DNA of 64,000 nt from Cellulophaga algicola DSM 14237 (GCF_000186265.1 NC_014934.1:4340001-4404000), one strand, 5' to 3'; positions 9,691 to 18,850 are shown, counted from the stretch's first letter. Numbers and translations are program-made. Notes: a model not told the origin generated them from the letters alone.

Positions 9691-10233
9691 TTACAAGGCT
9701 TCAATTCTAGCTTCGTAAGCAAGTATTTTAGAATCGAGACGATTGTGGAGATACGTATTTTTTCCTTTCAGCATCGTTGAAATTAACTTAGCTTCGATAC
9801 AATAATTTTTAATTTTATCTTTATCCCAATAGTTTGGCGGACATTGTAAATTAGTGATTCTGTCTGCTATCTTAACCAATCCTACCTCTTTTTCTAGTTT
9901 ATTGATTCGGTTTAAACTATCTACCATTCTGTCTCGTTTTTGTTGAATAGTTTCGTCCTTGGTTAACGCTAAAACAGCTTTTGCTACTGACGCTCCAAAC
10001 TTGATTTTTATCTCTTCAAATTCAGCACTCGTATCTTCAAGGGTATCGTGTAATATAGCCACCTGAATTGCAAAATTGATGTCAAAGTTTTTATCAAAAT
10101 TATAAGCCATTAGTACTTCCATAGCAACATTTGAAATGTGGACTATATAATTGGAGTTTGTTCCTGGAACTTTTTGTTCCCTATGTTTTTCATCAGCAAA
10201 CTTAATTGCTTCTTGATATAATTCTTGTGTCAT
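9691..10233 (-). CDS. Small HD-domain hydrolase, MESH1/SpoT-hydrolase-like
   Basis: 180 residues, the size of single-domain small alarmone hydrolases (MESH1 type). The HD signature is present: His32 (YIVHISNVA), His62-Asp63 followed by TLEDT, and a later Asp in KIADRITNL. FGASVAKAVLALTKDE resembles the FGxxVAxLVxGVTK of RelA/SpoT hydrolase domains. No synthetase, TGS or ACT domain is present. Probable role: hydrolysis of (p)ppGpp or another 3'-pyrophosphorylated nucleotide such as NADPH. It is followed upstream on the same strand by ppnP (28 bp), a nucleoside phosphorylase, so both may belong to nucleotide housekeeping. Exact substrate unknown. Confidence 0.85.
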   Translation of the reverse strand: MTQELYQEAIKFADEKHREQKVPGTNSNYIVHISNVAMEVLMAYNFDKNFDINFAIQVAILHDTLEDTSAEFEEIKIKFGASVAKAVLALTKDETIQQKRDRMVDSLNRINKLEKEVGLVKIADRITNLQCPPNYWDKDKIKNYCIEAKLISTMLKGKNTYLHNRLDSKILAYEARIEAL

Positions 10234-10261
10234 TAGTTACTTTCTATAGTGTAAAAAAAAC

Positions 10262-10543
10262 TTACTTATAAACACATTTATAAGATGTATCCGATACAAC
10301 TTTAACATCAAATGAACTATCTGCCGCAACTTTAAAGGTTTCATATGGGTTGTATGTTTTCCATTCAGATGCTCCTTTTAATTGCACTTCCATGCTTCCT
10401 GAGATTACGGTCATGAATTCTACCGTAGTTGTTCCAAACGTATAAGTTCCTGGAGCCATAACACCCACAGTAGCTTTTCCTTCTTCATTCTCAAAGGCAA
10501 TAGAAATTACTTTATCCTCAAAATACGTATTCGTTTTAAACAT
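10262..10543 (-). CDS. ppnP: Pyrimidine/purine nucleoside phosphorylase PpnP (DUF1255)
   Basis: 93 residues, the usual length of the small cupin-type PpnP/YaiE family. Recognisable blocks are NTYFEDKVISIAF, GVMAPGTYTFGT and FMTVISGSMEV, with Y/F-x-V-x at the end. E. coli PpnP phosphorolyses many purine and pyrimidine nucleosides to base plus ribose 1-phosphate. Soluble, no signal peptide. It is transcribed ahead of the HD hydrolase. Confidence 0.92.
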   Translation of the reverse strand: MFKTNTYFEDKVISIAFENEEGKATVGVMAPGTYTFGTTTVEFMTVISGSMEVQLKGASEWKTYNPYETFKVAADSSFDVKVVSDTSYKCVYK

Positions 10544-10695
10544 AGTTTATATTTTATTTTCTTTTTAACTGCTCATAAATTACCTAAAACTTCTATTCCT
10601 ATAGCTACAGTTAGATGGTTATTTTAACGCAAAAATAAATGCTCATTTTCGCTTATATCCTGCTTACAAAGACAGCTCGTTCTGTACTATTTAAC

Positions 10696-10848
10696 TTATT
10701 CCTTTGGCTTTTTTCCTTGTTGCTGAATTTCTTTTAGGCGCTGTTTTCTAACTTCTTTCTCATCACGCTGTTTATTGATTTTGCGGTTCATCAGCTTGGT
10801 ATGTTTTGCCTTATTTTTGGTATTCTTTTCTTTTCCTTTTTTTGACAT
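10696..10848 (-). CDS. Small, highly basic hypothetical protein (50 aa)
   Basis: A 50-codon frame from ATG 10848 to TAA 10696. It starts MSKKGKEKNTKNKAKHTK and ends KEIQQQGKKPKE: more than 40% Lys plus Arg, almost no hydrophobic residues. The composition suggests a disordered nucleic-acid-binding peptide. The ATG lies 6 bp from the stop of the upstream gene on the same strand (10855), which supports co-transcription. No family is recognised; composition alone can mislead in an A-rich strand. Confidence 0.55.
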   Translation of the reverse strand: MSKKGKEKNTKNKAKHTKLMNRKINKQRDEKEVRKQRLKEIQQQGKKPKE

Positions 10849-10854
10849 AGCTAT

Positions 10855-11568
10855 CTAATTATACGCTCGGACTTCTCCCATACTCAATGATATAGGACCT
10901 ATTTTATGCGAAGCGGGTAAAGAAACACCATTTTCCATGGTTTTCCAACCTTCCCAAGTAGCTTCTAGACCACCAATAGGAATTATGCTTACCCACATTT
11001 TATAATTTACAGGAAATCCCTCTTCATTTAACTTCCATACATACGAATCTCCTGGAGTACTACCACCAGAATTATAAGAAATCATTAATCCCTGTGAACC
11101 GTCTTCTAAGGTGACCAAACTGCGTGTAGTTCCTTCATCAAAAACTTTAAAAGGAGCTACTAACCAAAACGAATCATTATTAAAATACTCCCAAGCAATA
11201 TGGAAGGTATCTCTAGCCTCTTTAGCGGTAACTTCAGCATTGTTTTTAGTTACTTCACTCAAATAGGTATCATTTAAGTTAAGATTTACACTATAATTAT
11301 CCCATTTTACAACTACAAGACCTTTCTGTTTATCCCATTTATACCTATGACCACCACCTGCAAAAGACCACTCTAAGTAGCGTGTATCTTCATATGCTTT
11401 TTGATTTATCGCATTAAGCATCTTATAAGCTAAAGCATCAGCCTCTTGAGGATTTTCACCTACCGGAACCTTTTCATTATACACAAAATATACTATAGCA
11501 AATACTGCTATCATTAACCCTAATAGTACTAGGATCGCCTTTAAAATTCCTTTCAATAATCTCTTCAT
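10855..11568 (-). CDS. Membrane-anchored protein of unknown function
   Basis: 237 residues. One N-terminal membrane helix (about 9-30, LKAILVLLGLMIAVFAIVYFV) anchors a soluble domain outside. The domain is rich in aromatic residues (LEWSFAGGGHRYKWDKQKGLVVVKW, WKLNEEGFPVNYKMWV) and reads like a beta-rich ligand-binding fold. I recognise it only as a flavobacterial-type hypothetical protein. It starts 8 bp after the ggt stop on the same strand, so it is probably co-transcribed with the gamma-glutamyltransferase. Confidence 0.8.
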   Translation of the reverse strand: MKRLLKGILKAILVLLGLMIAVFAIVYFVYNEKVPVGENPQEADALAYKMLNAINQKAYEDTRYLEWSFAGGGHRYKWDKQKGLVVVKWDNYSVNLNLNDTYLSEVTKNNAEVTAKEARDTFHIAWEYFNNDSFWLVAPFKVFDEGTTRSLVTLEDGSQGLMISYNSGGSTPGDSYVWKLNEEGFPVNYKMWVSIIPIGGLEATWEGWKTMENGVSLPASHKIGPISLSMGEVRAYN

Positions 11569-11576
11569 ATATAAAT

Positions 11577-13262
11577 TTAAAACCCTACAGCGGTATCATC
11601 ACCTCTTTTATCCGCTCCACCTTCCAAGCTACCATCTGCAAGTACTCTAATTGCATCTACCTTTCCTATAATGGGGGTGCGTTCTTCATTAATCAAATAG
11701 CCCTTTGCTTTAAGCGATGTTTTTAACTCTGTAGAAAATCCTTCTGGTTCAAAGGTTAAAATATCTGGCAGCCACTGGTGATGAAACCTTGGAGCGTTTA
11801 CGGCATCTTGCATGCTCATGTCAAATTCATAGGCATTTAATATGGTTTCTGCCACAGCTGTGATAATTGTAGAACCTCCAGGCGTACCTAACACCATCCA
11901 AAGTTTACCGTCTTTTTCTACAATAGTAGGAGTCATACTACTTAACATTCTCTTTTCTGGTTGAATATTATTTGCTTCAGCTCCAATAAGACCAAACATA
12001 TTGGGAATACCTGCTTTAGAGCTAAAATCGTCCATCTCATTATTCAAAAAGAAGCCGAGCTCATCACAGTATAATTTAGAGCCAAAATTTCCGTTTAAGG
12101 TCGTGGTTACAGAAACAGCATTTCCTTCCGCATCAATAATGGAGTAGTGGGTAGTTTCCATACTTTCTACAATAGCCACTTTACCATGTGATACAGCATC
12201 TGATTTGGTTGCTTTTTCAAATGAAAAATTAGACATGCGGTCTTCCAAATAACTATCTTTCAATAATACGTCTAGTGGAATTTTAACAAAATCAGGATCA
12301 CCCAAATAATAATTTCTATCTGCATAAGCACGACGAGAAGCTTCTGTAAATAACTGAATGGTTTTCTCAGAATTATGTCCGAAGGATGCCATATCATAAG
12401 GCTCAATCATTTTAAAAATCTGATTCATAGTAACACCACCACTACTAGGCGGACTCATGGAAATAATTTTTAAGTCTTTGTACTTAAATACTACAGGTTG
12501 GCGCCATACAACTTCATAACTCGCTAAATCTTGCTCAGTTACAAAACCACCATTTGCTTGAATAAAACTTGCTAGTTTCTGTGCTATTTCCCCTTTATAG
12601 AATCCGTCTTTTCCTTTTGTAACAATCGTGCGTAACGTACTTGCTAGTTTTGGGTATTTTATAAGCTCTCCTTCTTTATATACAGTTGCAAATTTGGTGC
12701 TATCGCTATTTATTTTAATAAATGTTTCCCGATAATTATCTAGCATTTCTGCTTGTTTAGCCGTAACGACCACACCATTTTCTGCCATTGCAATTACGGG
12801 TTCAAAAATATCTTTTAAAGGTAGTTTTCCAAACTTTTGGTGGACTGCTAGAATACCTGCAACAGAGCCTGGTACTCCGATTGCTGTTGCGCCTAACGTA
12901 CTCATATCTGGAATAACATCTCCTAAAGAATCTAAATACATATCTCTATGAGCAGATTTTGGTGCTTTCTCTCTAAAATCTAAAGAACCTATTCCTCCAT
13001 CAGCTGTTCTATATACCATAAATCCGCCACCAGCAATATTTCCAGCTCTAGGATAAGCTACAGCAAGCGCTAATTGCGTACCAATCATAGCATCAAAAGC
13101 ATTCCCCCCTTTTGCCATAATATCAGACCCTATTTTAGACGCTTCTTCTCGCGCAGAAACCACCATTGCTTTCTCTGTTACTACACCAGTGGGAGCTGCT
13201 TGATTTTTACAGTTAATACATAGTAATACCAGTAAAAACAAATAACTGAAATTCTTCATCAT
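11577..13262 (-). CDS. ggt: Gamma-glutamyltransferase (glutathione hydrolase)
   Basis: 561 residues, full length. A signal with a possible lipobox (LLCINC) precedes the mature part. The autoprocessing site is Glu369/Thr370 in METTHYSIIDAEGNAVSVTTTLN; Thr370 becomes the N-terminal nucleophile of the small subunit. Other family blocks: GGNAFDAMIGTQLAL, SPPSSGGVTMNQI and VLGTPGGSTI. The enzyme cleaves gamma-glutamyl bonds of glutathione and related peptides outside the cytoplasm. The frame starts with two Met codons; either 13262 or 13259 could be used. The downstream membrane-anchored protein is probably in the same transcript. Confidence 0.95.
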   Translation of the reverse strand: MMKNFSYLFLLVLLCINCKNQAAPTGVVTEKAMVVSAREEASKIGSDIMAKGGNAFDAMIGTQLALAVAYPRAGNIAGGGFMVYRTADGGIGSLDFREKAPKSAHRDMYLDSLGDVIPDMSTLGATAIGVPGSVAGILAVHQKFGKLPLKDIFEPVIAMAENGVVVTAKQAEMLDNYRETFIKINSDSTKFATVYKEGELIKYPKLASTLRTIVTKGKDGFYKGEIAQKLASFIQANGGFVTEQDLASYEVVWRQPVVFKYKDLKIISMSPPSSGGVTMNQIFKMIEPYDMASFGHNSEKTIQLFTEASRRAYADRNYYLGDPDFVKIPLDVLLKDSYLEDRMSNFSFEKATKSDAVSHGKVAIVESMETTHYSIIDAEGNAVSVTTTLNGNFGSKLYCDELGFFLNNEMDDFSSKAGIPNMFGLIGAEANNIQPEKRMLSSMTPTIVEKDGKLWMVLGTPGGSTIITAVAETILNAYEFDMSMQDAVNAPRFHHQWLPDILTFEPEGFSTELKTSLKAKGYLINEERTPIIGKVDAIRVLADGSLEGGADKRGDDTAVGF

Positions 13263-13298
13263 GGTTTGTGGTTTTTTGAAAAGCTTAATTTAGGGTTC

Positions 13299-13883
13299 TT
13301 AGAGCGAAATATATTTCTGCTTTGAAAAAGCAATTAATTCCTCAAAAAAAGTGGTAAATTCTTTTTCAAATTCATCATAATGCTCTTCTAAATCTAGAAT
13401 AGCAAAATTCATTTTAGACTTGTTTTTTGTTCTTCTATTCATTCCTGTTAATACCCTACCAATGCCCTCTAGTTTTGAGTAATTAAAAATCCAATTATCA
13501 GCAATCATATACGGCATCATATGCTTGGTGGAGTCAGGAAGAATTTCATAATTATCTTCTAAAAGATCATAGAAATTATCTACAAAGACCTCTAATGGAA
13601 CCTCAGAATAGGTACTCCAATTTTTAGCTAAAAAATGATCATAGAAAATATCAACGATAATACCACTATAATGACTATAGTTTTCGTGCAATCGCTTTGT
13701 ACTTTGCCTAACAGTAGGGTGTGCATCTGTAAACGTATCAATAAACCGATGGAGTTTTATACCCTTTTGAACCCGTTCTGGCAAGTGTTTATATTTATTA
13801 CCACGAATACTATCCGCAATAAAATTACCAAGAGTTATTTCTTTATCATCAAAAGAAAGATAAATATGTGCTAAAAAATTCAT
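13299..13883 (-). CDS. AcpH-like acyl carrier protein phosphodiesterase (DUF479)
   Basis: 194 residues from the ATG at 13883, chosen because family members begin MNFLAHIYLS; the frame is open further upstream to 13934 but that part looks non-coding. Blocks GNFIADSIRGN, GIKLHRFIDTFTDAHP and DIFYDHFLAKNW are typical of AcpH/DUF479, an HD-like metal enzyme that removes the 4'-phosphopantetheine arm from acyl carrier protein. Divergent from glmM, 94 bp between starts. Confidence 0.88.
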   Translation of the reverse strand: MNFLAHIYLSFDDKEITLGNFIADSIRGNKYKHLPERVQKGIKLHRFIDTFTDAHPTVRQSTKRLHENYSHYSGIIVDIFYDHFLAKNWSTYSEVPLEVFVDNFYDLLEDNYEILPDSTKHMMPYMIADNWIFNYSKLEGIGRVLTGMNRRTKNKSKMNFAILDLEEHYDEFEKEFTTFFEELIAFSKQKYISL

Positions 13884-13949
13884 AGACCGAAGAAAAACTA
13901 TTCCTATCGAATTTACAAATAAGAACTGTAGCATTTAACCTGAACCCTT

Positions 13950-13957
13950 TATATTTG
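13950..13957 (+). promoter_or_regulatory. Putative -7 box of glmM (TATATTTG)
   Basis: Perfect TAnnTTTG match 20 bp before the glmM ATG. No good -33 TTTG was found at the expected distance. Confidence 0.5.
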
Positions 13958-13977
13958 TAAAAACTTTTAGAAAAACT

Positions 13978-15366
13978 ATGACACTAATCAAATCTATTTC
14001 AGGAATACGTGGTACTATTGGAGGAAAACCAGGAGATAACTTAACACCCATTGACGCGGTAAAGTTTGCAGCAGCCTATGGTATTTGGTTGAAAGAATAT
14101 TCTAAGAAAGATAAATTAAAAGTGGTTGTTGGGAGAGATGCGCGTATTTCTGGAGAAATGATCCAGAATATTGTGGTTTCTACATTGATAGGTTTAGGAA
14201 TAGATGTTATTGATTTAGATTTATCTACTACACCGACTGTAGAAATTGCTGTTCCTTTAGAAGATGCAGATGGCGGTATTATTTTAACAGCAAGTCACAA
14301 TCCAAAACAATGGAATGCTTTAAAATTACTCAATGAGAAAGGGGAATTTTTAGATGCGGCGCAAGGTGCTAAAATCTTAGAAATTGCAGAAAAAGAAGAT
14401 TTTAATTTTTCTGAAGTAGATGACTTAGGTGAAATTACAAGGAATGATGCTTACATAGATATTCATATTGATGAAGTGCTAGACCTTCCTTTAGTAGATG
14501 CCGATGTTATTAGAGCGGCTAAATTTAAAGTAGTTGTAGATGGTGTAAATTCTACTGGTGGTATTGCTATTCCTAAACTATTAAAAGAATTAGGAGTAGA
14601 AGTGATAGAATTGTATTGTAATCCTACTGGTCATTTTCCTCATAACCCAGAACCTCTTAAAGAACATTTAGGAGATATTTGCGCTTTAGTACTTAAAGAA
14701 AAAGCCGATTTCGGAATTGTAGTTGATCCTGATGTAGATCGTTTGGCATTTATTAGTAATGATGGTGAAATGTTCGGAGAAGAATATACACTTGTTGCTT
14801 GTGCTGATTATGTTTTAGGAAAAACAAAAGGGAATACAGTATCTAACTTATCCTCGTCTAGAGCCCTGAGAGATATTACTCAAAAGCACGGTGGCACCTA
14901 TGAAGCTGCAGCTGTTGGAGAAGTAAATGTAGTTACCAAAATGAAAGCCAATAACGCCGTGATTGGTGGTGAAGGTAATGGAGGAATCATTTATCCGGAA
15001 AGTCACTACGGGCGTGATTCCTTAGTAGGTACTGCATTATTTTTAATGTTGATGGCCGAAAAAGGAGGTACTGTTGCGGAATTAAGAGCTAGCTACCCGT
15101 CTTACTTTATGAGCAAGAAAAAAATACAATTGACACCAGGTTTAGATGTTGATGGTATTTTAGTGTCTATGGCCGATAAATACAAGAATGAAGATATAAC
15201 GACTATTGATGGTGTAAAGATTGATTTTGCAGAAAATTGGGTTCATTTACGAAAATCGAATACAGAACCAATTATTAGAATCTATACGGAAGCAAAGTCA
15301 CAATTAGAAGCAGATGCTTTAGCCGATAAAATTATCGGAGAAATAAAAGAAATAGCTAGATTGTAA
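13978..15366 (+). CDS. glmM: Phosphoglucosamine mutase
   Basis: 462 residues. The alpha-D-phosphohexomutase layout is clear: catalytic phosphoserine Ser106 in TASHNPKQWNALK, metal loop DPDVDRLAF, sugar-binding GEGNGGI, and the C-terminal phosphate-binding RKSNTEPIIRIYTEA. It interconverts glucosamine 6-phosphate and glucosamine 1-phosphate for UDP-GlcNAc, peptidoglycan and lipid A. A glmM rather than a phosphomannomutase role fits Bacteroidota usage but cannot be proved from these motifs. It ends in a strong bidirectional terminator shared with the convergent acyltransferase gene. Confidence 0.9.
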   Translation: MTLIKSISGIRGTIGGKPGDNLTPIDAVKFAAAYGIWLKEYSKKDKLKVVVGRDARISGEMIQNIVVSTLIGLGIDVIDLDLSTTPTVEIAVPLEDADGGIILTASHNPKQWNALKLLNEKGEFLDAAQGAKILEIAEKEDFNFSEVDDLGEITRNDAYIDIHIDEVLDLPLVDADVIRAAKFKVVVDGVNSTGGIAIPKLLKELGVEVIELYCNPTGHFPHNPEPLKEHLGDICALVLKEKADFGIVVDPDVDRLAFISNDGEMFGEEYTLVACADYVLGKTKGNTVSNLSSSRALRDITQKHGGTYEAAAVGEVNVVTKMKANNAVIGGEGNGGIIYPESHYGRDSLVGTALFLMLMAEKGGTVAELRASYPSYFMSKKKIQLTPGLDVDGILVSMADKYKNEDITTIDGVKIDFAENWVHLRKSNTEPIIRIYTEAKSQLEADALADKIIGEIKEIARL

Positions 15367-15387
15367 AATGTATAACTGACCATATAA

Positions 15388-15426
15388 AAAGGAGCAATTT
15401 TCATTGAAAATTGCTCCTTTTTTTTA
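15388..15426. terminator. Bidirectional terminator between glmM and the acyltransferase
   Basis: Near-perfect inverted repeat AAAGGAGCAATTTTCA / TGAAAATTGCTCCTTT (15388-15403 and 15405-15420). It is followed by T on the plus strand and preceded by A, so it can serve both convergent genes. Confidence 0.9.
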
Positions 15427-16305
15427 ATGTTGATCCGCCTTGTTCCGGTGTTTCCAGCGACGGTGTGTCCATAAATAATACTCTGGTCGTTCTCTTATTT
15501 GTTCTTCTGTTAAGCGAAGAAATGTATCTGTAATTTCATGTTCCTTAGTAGATTTTCCTGCTGTGGTAATCGGAATAAATTCTGCTTTATAATAGCCTCT
15601 TTTTACCTTGGACACTTTTAGAAAAACTACCGCTAAATCCATTTTTCGCGCCATAGTTTCTGCACCGCTAAATACAGGAACTTTAATTCCCATAAACTCT
15701 GTCCAATATGGAGCTCGGTGTACTTGGGGAGATTGATCACTCACCATGCCGTATGCACTTCTGACATTATCACGAACATTTCTTACCACTGTTTTTACGG
15801 TTTCCTCCTGTGTAATTAAAGTAGTATTCCAACGTGCTCTTACTTTCCTAATCCATTGATCAAAGTATTTATTTGCTATTTTCTGATAAACAGCGTACCC
15901 TTCTGATTCCACGTAGTTATTAATACTCACATTCCACTCCCAATTAGCATAATGTGAACAGACGATTAATACGCTCTTATTTTTTTCAATATCTCTTAAG
16001 ACCTCAAGGTTTACGACATCATATCTTTTCTTTACTTCTGCTTTAGATAGTTCCATAGTTTTAATCATTTCCATGAAAGTGTCTATCAAATGACTATAAA
16101 ATTTACGTTGAATTTTTAAAAGCTCTTTTTCATCTTTTTCAGGAAAAACAAGTTTTAGATTTGAATACACTACTTTTTTCCGGTATCCAAAGATGGTATA
16201 CACAAGAAAAAAAACAAAATCTGAAAGCCAATAAAAAGGTTTGTAAGGTAATTTTGAAATAAACCAAAGTATTGGGTAAACTATAATAAATACTAATAAC
16301 TGCAT
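15424..16305 (-). CDS. LpxL/HtrB-like lysophospholipid/lipid A acyltransferase
   Basis: 293 residues. One N-terminal membrane segment, then the acyltransferase signature His-x4-Asp/Glu seen as SHYANWEW, followed by an SDQSPQ block and PVFSGAETMARK, as in the Lip_A_acyltrans family. It would transfer an acyl chain to a lipid A precursor or another lysolipid at the inner membrane. Bacteroidota carry several such paralogues, some making aminolipids, so the exact acceptor is open. Divergent from the rhomboid gene with 58 bp between starts. Confidence 0.9.
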   Translation of the reverse strand: MQLLVFIIVYPILWFISKLPYKPFYWLSDFVFFLVYTIFGYRKKVVYSNLKLVFPEKDEKELLKIQRKFYSHLIDTFMEMIKTMELSKAEVKKRYDVVNLEVLRDIEKNKSVLIVCSHYANWEWNVSINNYVESEGYAVYQKIANKYFDQWIRKVRARWNTTLITQEETVKTVVRNVRDNVRSAYGMVSDQSPQVHRAPYWTEFMGIKVPVFSGAETMARKMDLAVVFLKVSKVKRGYYKAEFIPITTAGKSTKEHEITDTFLRLTEEQIRERPEYYLWTHRRWKHRNKADQH

Positions 16306-16331
16306 GCCAATAATTATAGCGCAAATATAGT

Positions 16332-16339
16332 TATATTTG
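16332..16339 (+). promoter_or_regulatory. Putative -7 box of the rhomboid gene (TATATTTG)
   Basis: Perfect TAnnTTTG match 24 bp before the ATG at 16364. It argues against an upstream TTG start at 16337, which lies inside the box. Confidence 0.5.
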
Positions 16340-16363
16340 AAGGCAAACAGAACGTTTGATTAT

Positions 16364-17014
16364 ATGGATAATTTTGATTTAGTTACTGTAGGCATTGTTG
16401 CCATAAATTTACTAGTATCTATTAAAGGTTTTAATGATACTAATTTTTTTGATCGGTATAAGTTTAGTGTTGGAGCGATTAAATCGGGACAAAAAGACCG
16501 CATGTTTACTTCTGGCTTTTTACATGTAGATTTTTCGCATCTGTTTTTTAACATGTTTACCTTATATTTTTTTGCTCCTGTAGTTATTGAATGGCTAGGT
16601 ACTGTAAAGTTTGTTATAATTTATAGTATTAGTTTATTAGCAGGAAGTTTACTTTCAATGGTTTTTCATAAAAATGAAGATTATTACACCGCTGTAGGTG
16701 CAAGTGGTGCGGTTACAGGTATTTTATATGCAGCTATTTTGTTACAACCAACCATGCAACTAGGCATTATGTTTATTCCTATACCCGTACCTGCATATGT
16801 TTTCGGAATAGGTTATCTCTTGTATTCAATTTATGGTATGAAAAGTAGGTTAGGGAACATTGGCCATACGGCACATTTTGGAGGTGCAATTGGAGGCTAT
16901 GTTACCACCTTAATACTACTACCTAGTCTACTGGAAATAAACCCTTTAATGGTAGGATTATTAGCCATTCCTATTATCGCGTTATTTATACTTCAAAAAT
17001 TAGGAAAGATTTAA
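16364..17014 (+). CDS. Rhomboid family intramembrane serine protease
   Basis: 216 residues with about six membrane helices. The rhomboid features are HVDFSHLFFNMFTLYFFA (conserved His and Asn in the second helix), the catalytic Ser in GASGAVTG, and the catalytic His in HTAHFGGAIGG. Rhomboids cleave membrane proteins within the bilayer. I start at the ATG 16364 because the TTG nine codons upstream lies in a -7 box. Substrate unknown. Confidence 0.93.
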   Translation: MDNFDLVTVGIVAINLLVSIKGFNDTNFFDRYKFSVGAIKSGQKDRMFTSGFLHVDFSHLFFNMFTLYFFAPVVIEWLGTVKFVIIYSISLLAGSLLSMVFHKNEDYYTAVGASGAVTGILYAAILLQPTMQLGIMFIPIPVPAYVFGIGYLLYSIYGMKSRLGNIGHTAHFGGAIGGYVTTLILLPSLLEINPLMVGLLAIPIIALFILQKLGKI

Positions 17015-17145
17015 TTTAATCGGTATTTCTTAACCAATCACTTAACGAAAGCTTACCATTCATCGAAAATCATGTAGTTCAGAAACATATTTCCCTAATT
17101 TCGTCGTTAATAGAGAACCCAAACTCTTATTCAATCTACTTAATT

Positions 17146-18783
17146 ATGAAAAAAGTTTCCCCAATACTAGCTTTTATGCTAGTTTTATTTGCATCATGTT
17201 CTGAAAAAACAACAGTTTATGAAGATGAACAAAGTAATGTAAGTGTACAAGACAATCAAGATTTTTTAAATAAAAGCATTAGTTATGAGAATGCTGGTGT
17301 TTTAGATATTTCAAGTGAAGAAGAACTATCTGGAAAAACGAGCAAAGACGCAGATCCTGTCGCTGGTGATTACCCACTTTCATTGATAGCACAAATTACA
17401 CCACCTAGTTTTCCTGGTGGGGAAAACTTAACAGCAACACATGTAAATATTGTAGATGATATTGCTTATGTATCTTACAATACAGTAGCATCTGATTATG
17501 TTGGTGCTATAGACGCTATAGATGTTAGCAATCCTTATAGTCCACAAATTACATCTAGATTATATTACACCAATGCAGATATTAATGCAATAGCATACGA
17601 TAATGGATACATTTATATTGTAGGTGGTGTAGATTCAGAAAAATCTGTAGCTGCAAGCACCAATTCCTTTGTGGCTAAAATACCCGCTACGAATGGAAAA
17701 ATAGATGTGAATAGCGGAATTACCTATGGTTTTCAAGAAGGATTTATTGGTACCGATATTGCCATAGATGGAAACAGCATCTATGTAACTAGCGGTAAAG
17801 ATGGCGTTTTAGCCGTTTACGATAAAAATAGTGTAACGCTAATGAATGAGACCCCATTAACAGATTTACGCTCTGTAACTACTGTAAATAATAACATTGC
17901 GGTTTTAGATGCTAGCAAAGGGGTTTCAATTTTTGATACGAACTTTTCTCTTATCAAAGAAATTGCCATTTCTTCTGATTTTGGAATTGCTGCAAAAAGA
18001 ACTTTAGACTTCTCTCAAGACAAAATATATGTATCTGAAGGATCTAAAGGAGCAGGGATTTATAATGCAACTTCTGGAGCATTCATAGAATACATTTCAA
18101 TTTTAATTAACCCTGAAGGTTCAGATGCTACAGACAACGTAACTAATGCTGTTGCAGTTAACGAAAATGCTATTTTAATGGCTAACGGTGGCGCAGGGCT
18201 TTCGTTATCAGAAGAATCATCTAATAGCACATCACCAGTGGGGATTATAGATTTAGAGGGTTCTATTAACTTCGTAGCATCTAAAGGTGATTATATTTTT
18301 GCAGCTTCAGGAACAGCTGGTTTGCAAATTATTAAAATGAACAAACCAAACCAAAGCTTAGAAACCAAATGTGAAGATTTAACATCTTACAGAGGTAGCT
18401 CTAATCTAGTAGTTGCTACTAATGAAATTATAGCTTACCAAGGCTCTAAACGATTGAATAAAATAAATGTAGCTGGAGAATTATTGTTATGTGGAACTTG
18501 GACTGTGAGTAATGATATTACATTAGATGCCAATAGTTTATTTGAAATGAAAGGGGCTATTTATGTTGGAAACAACAGAAATAAAAAAAATATTACTGTG
18601 GGTAGTAATGCCACCTTAAGAATTGAGGGTGATTTAGCTATTTATGGAGATTTAATTCTTGAAGATGGAGCTACTTTAGAATTCCTTGGCTCAAGTTCTA
18701 GAGTATATATTACGGGTAATGTAACTAAAGCCGAAACGGCAGAAGTAACTGGTGAATACAATGATCTCTTGAATAAATTTTAA
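17146..18783 (+). CDS. LVIVD-repeat beta-propeller lipoprotein with C-terminal beta-helix-like segment
   Basis: 545 residues. Lipobox FASC near residue 20. The body (about 75-410) is built of repeated blade units such as DIAYVSYNT...GAIDAIDVSNP and GYIYIVGG, typical of LVIVD/WD-like propellers in Bacteroidota surface lipoproteins. After a Cys-containing linker, the end (about 445-540) holds short repeats ITLDANSLFEMKGAIYVG / ITVGSNATLRIEGDLAIYGD / LILEDGATLEFLG, which read like a small bactofilin-like or right-handed beta-helix. Probable outer surface or periplasmic binding protein; ligand unknown. It ends at a good terminator. Confidence 0.85.
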   Translation: MKKVSPILAFMLVLFASCSEKTTVYEDEQSNVSVQDNQDFLNKSISYENAGVLDISSEEELSGKTSKDADPVAGDYPLSLIAQITPPSFPGGENLTATHVNIVDDIAYVSYNTVASDYVGAIDAIDVSNPYSPQITSRLYYTNADINAIAYDNGYIYIVGGVDSEKSVAASTNSFVAKIPATNGKIDVNSGITYGFQEGFIGTDIAIDGNSIYVTSGKDGVLAVYDKNSVTLMNETPLTDLRSVTTVNNNIAVLDASKGVSIFDTNFSLIKEIAISSDFGIAAKRTLDFSQDKIYVSEGSKGAGIYNATSGAFIEYISILINPEGSDATDNVTNAVAVNENAILMANGGAGLSLSEESSNSTSPVGIIDLEGSINFVASKGDYIFAASGTAGLQIIKMNKPNQSLETKCEDLTSYRGSSNLVVATNEIIAYQGSKRLNKINVAGELLLCGTWTVSNDITLDANSLFEMKGAIYVGNNRNKKNITVGSNATLRIEGDLAIYGDLILEDGATLEFLGSSSRVYITGNVTKAETAEVTGEYNDLLNKF

Positions 18784-18795
18784 AAAAAACATATA

Positions 18796-18834
18796 AAAAA
18801 AACCCAATTTGAATTTCAAATTGGGTTTTTTTAG
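18796..18834 (+). terminator. Rho-independent terminator after the LVIVD lipoprotein gene
   Basis: AAACCCAATTTGAA / TTTCAAATTGGGTTT hairpin followed by a T-run. A tract on the other side lets it also serve the convergent gene ending at 18851. Confidence 0.9.
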
Positions 18835-18850
18835 ATATAAATTTATAGCT

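Noticed and set aside
16139..16324. 61-codon minus-strand frame overlapping the acyltransferase start
   Set aside because: Lies almost wholly within the acyltransferase N-terminal coding region in another frame.
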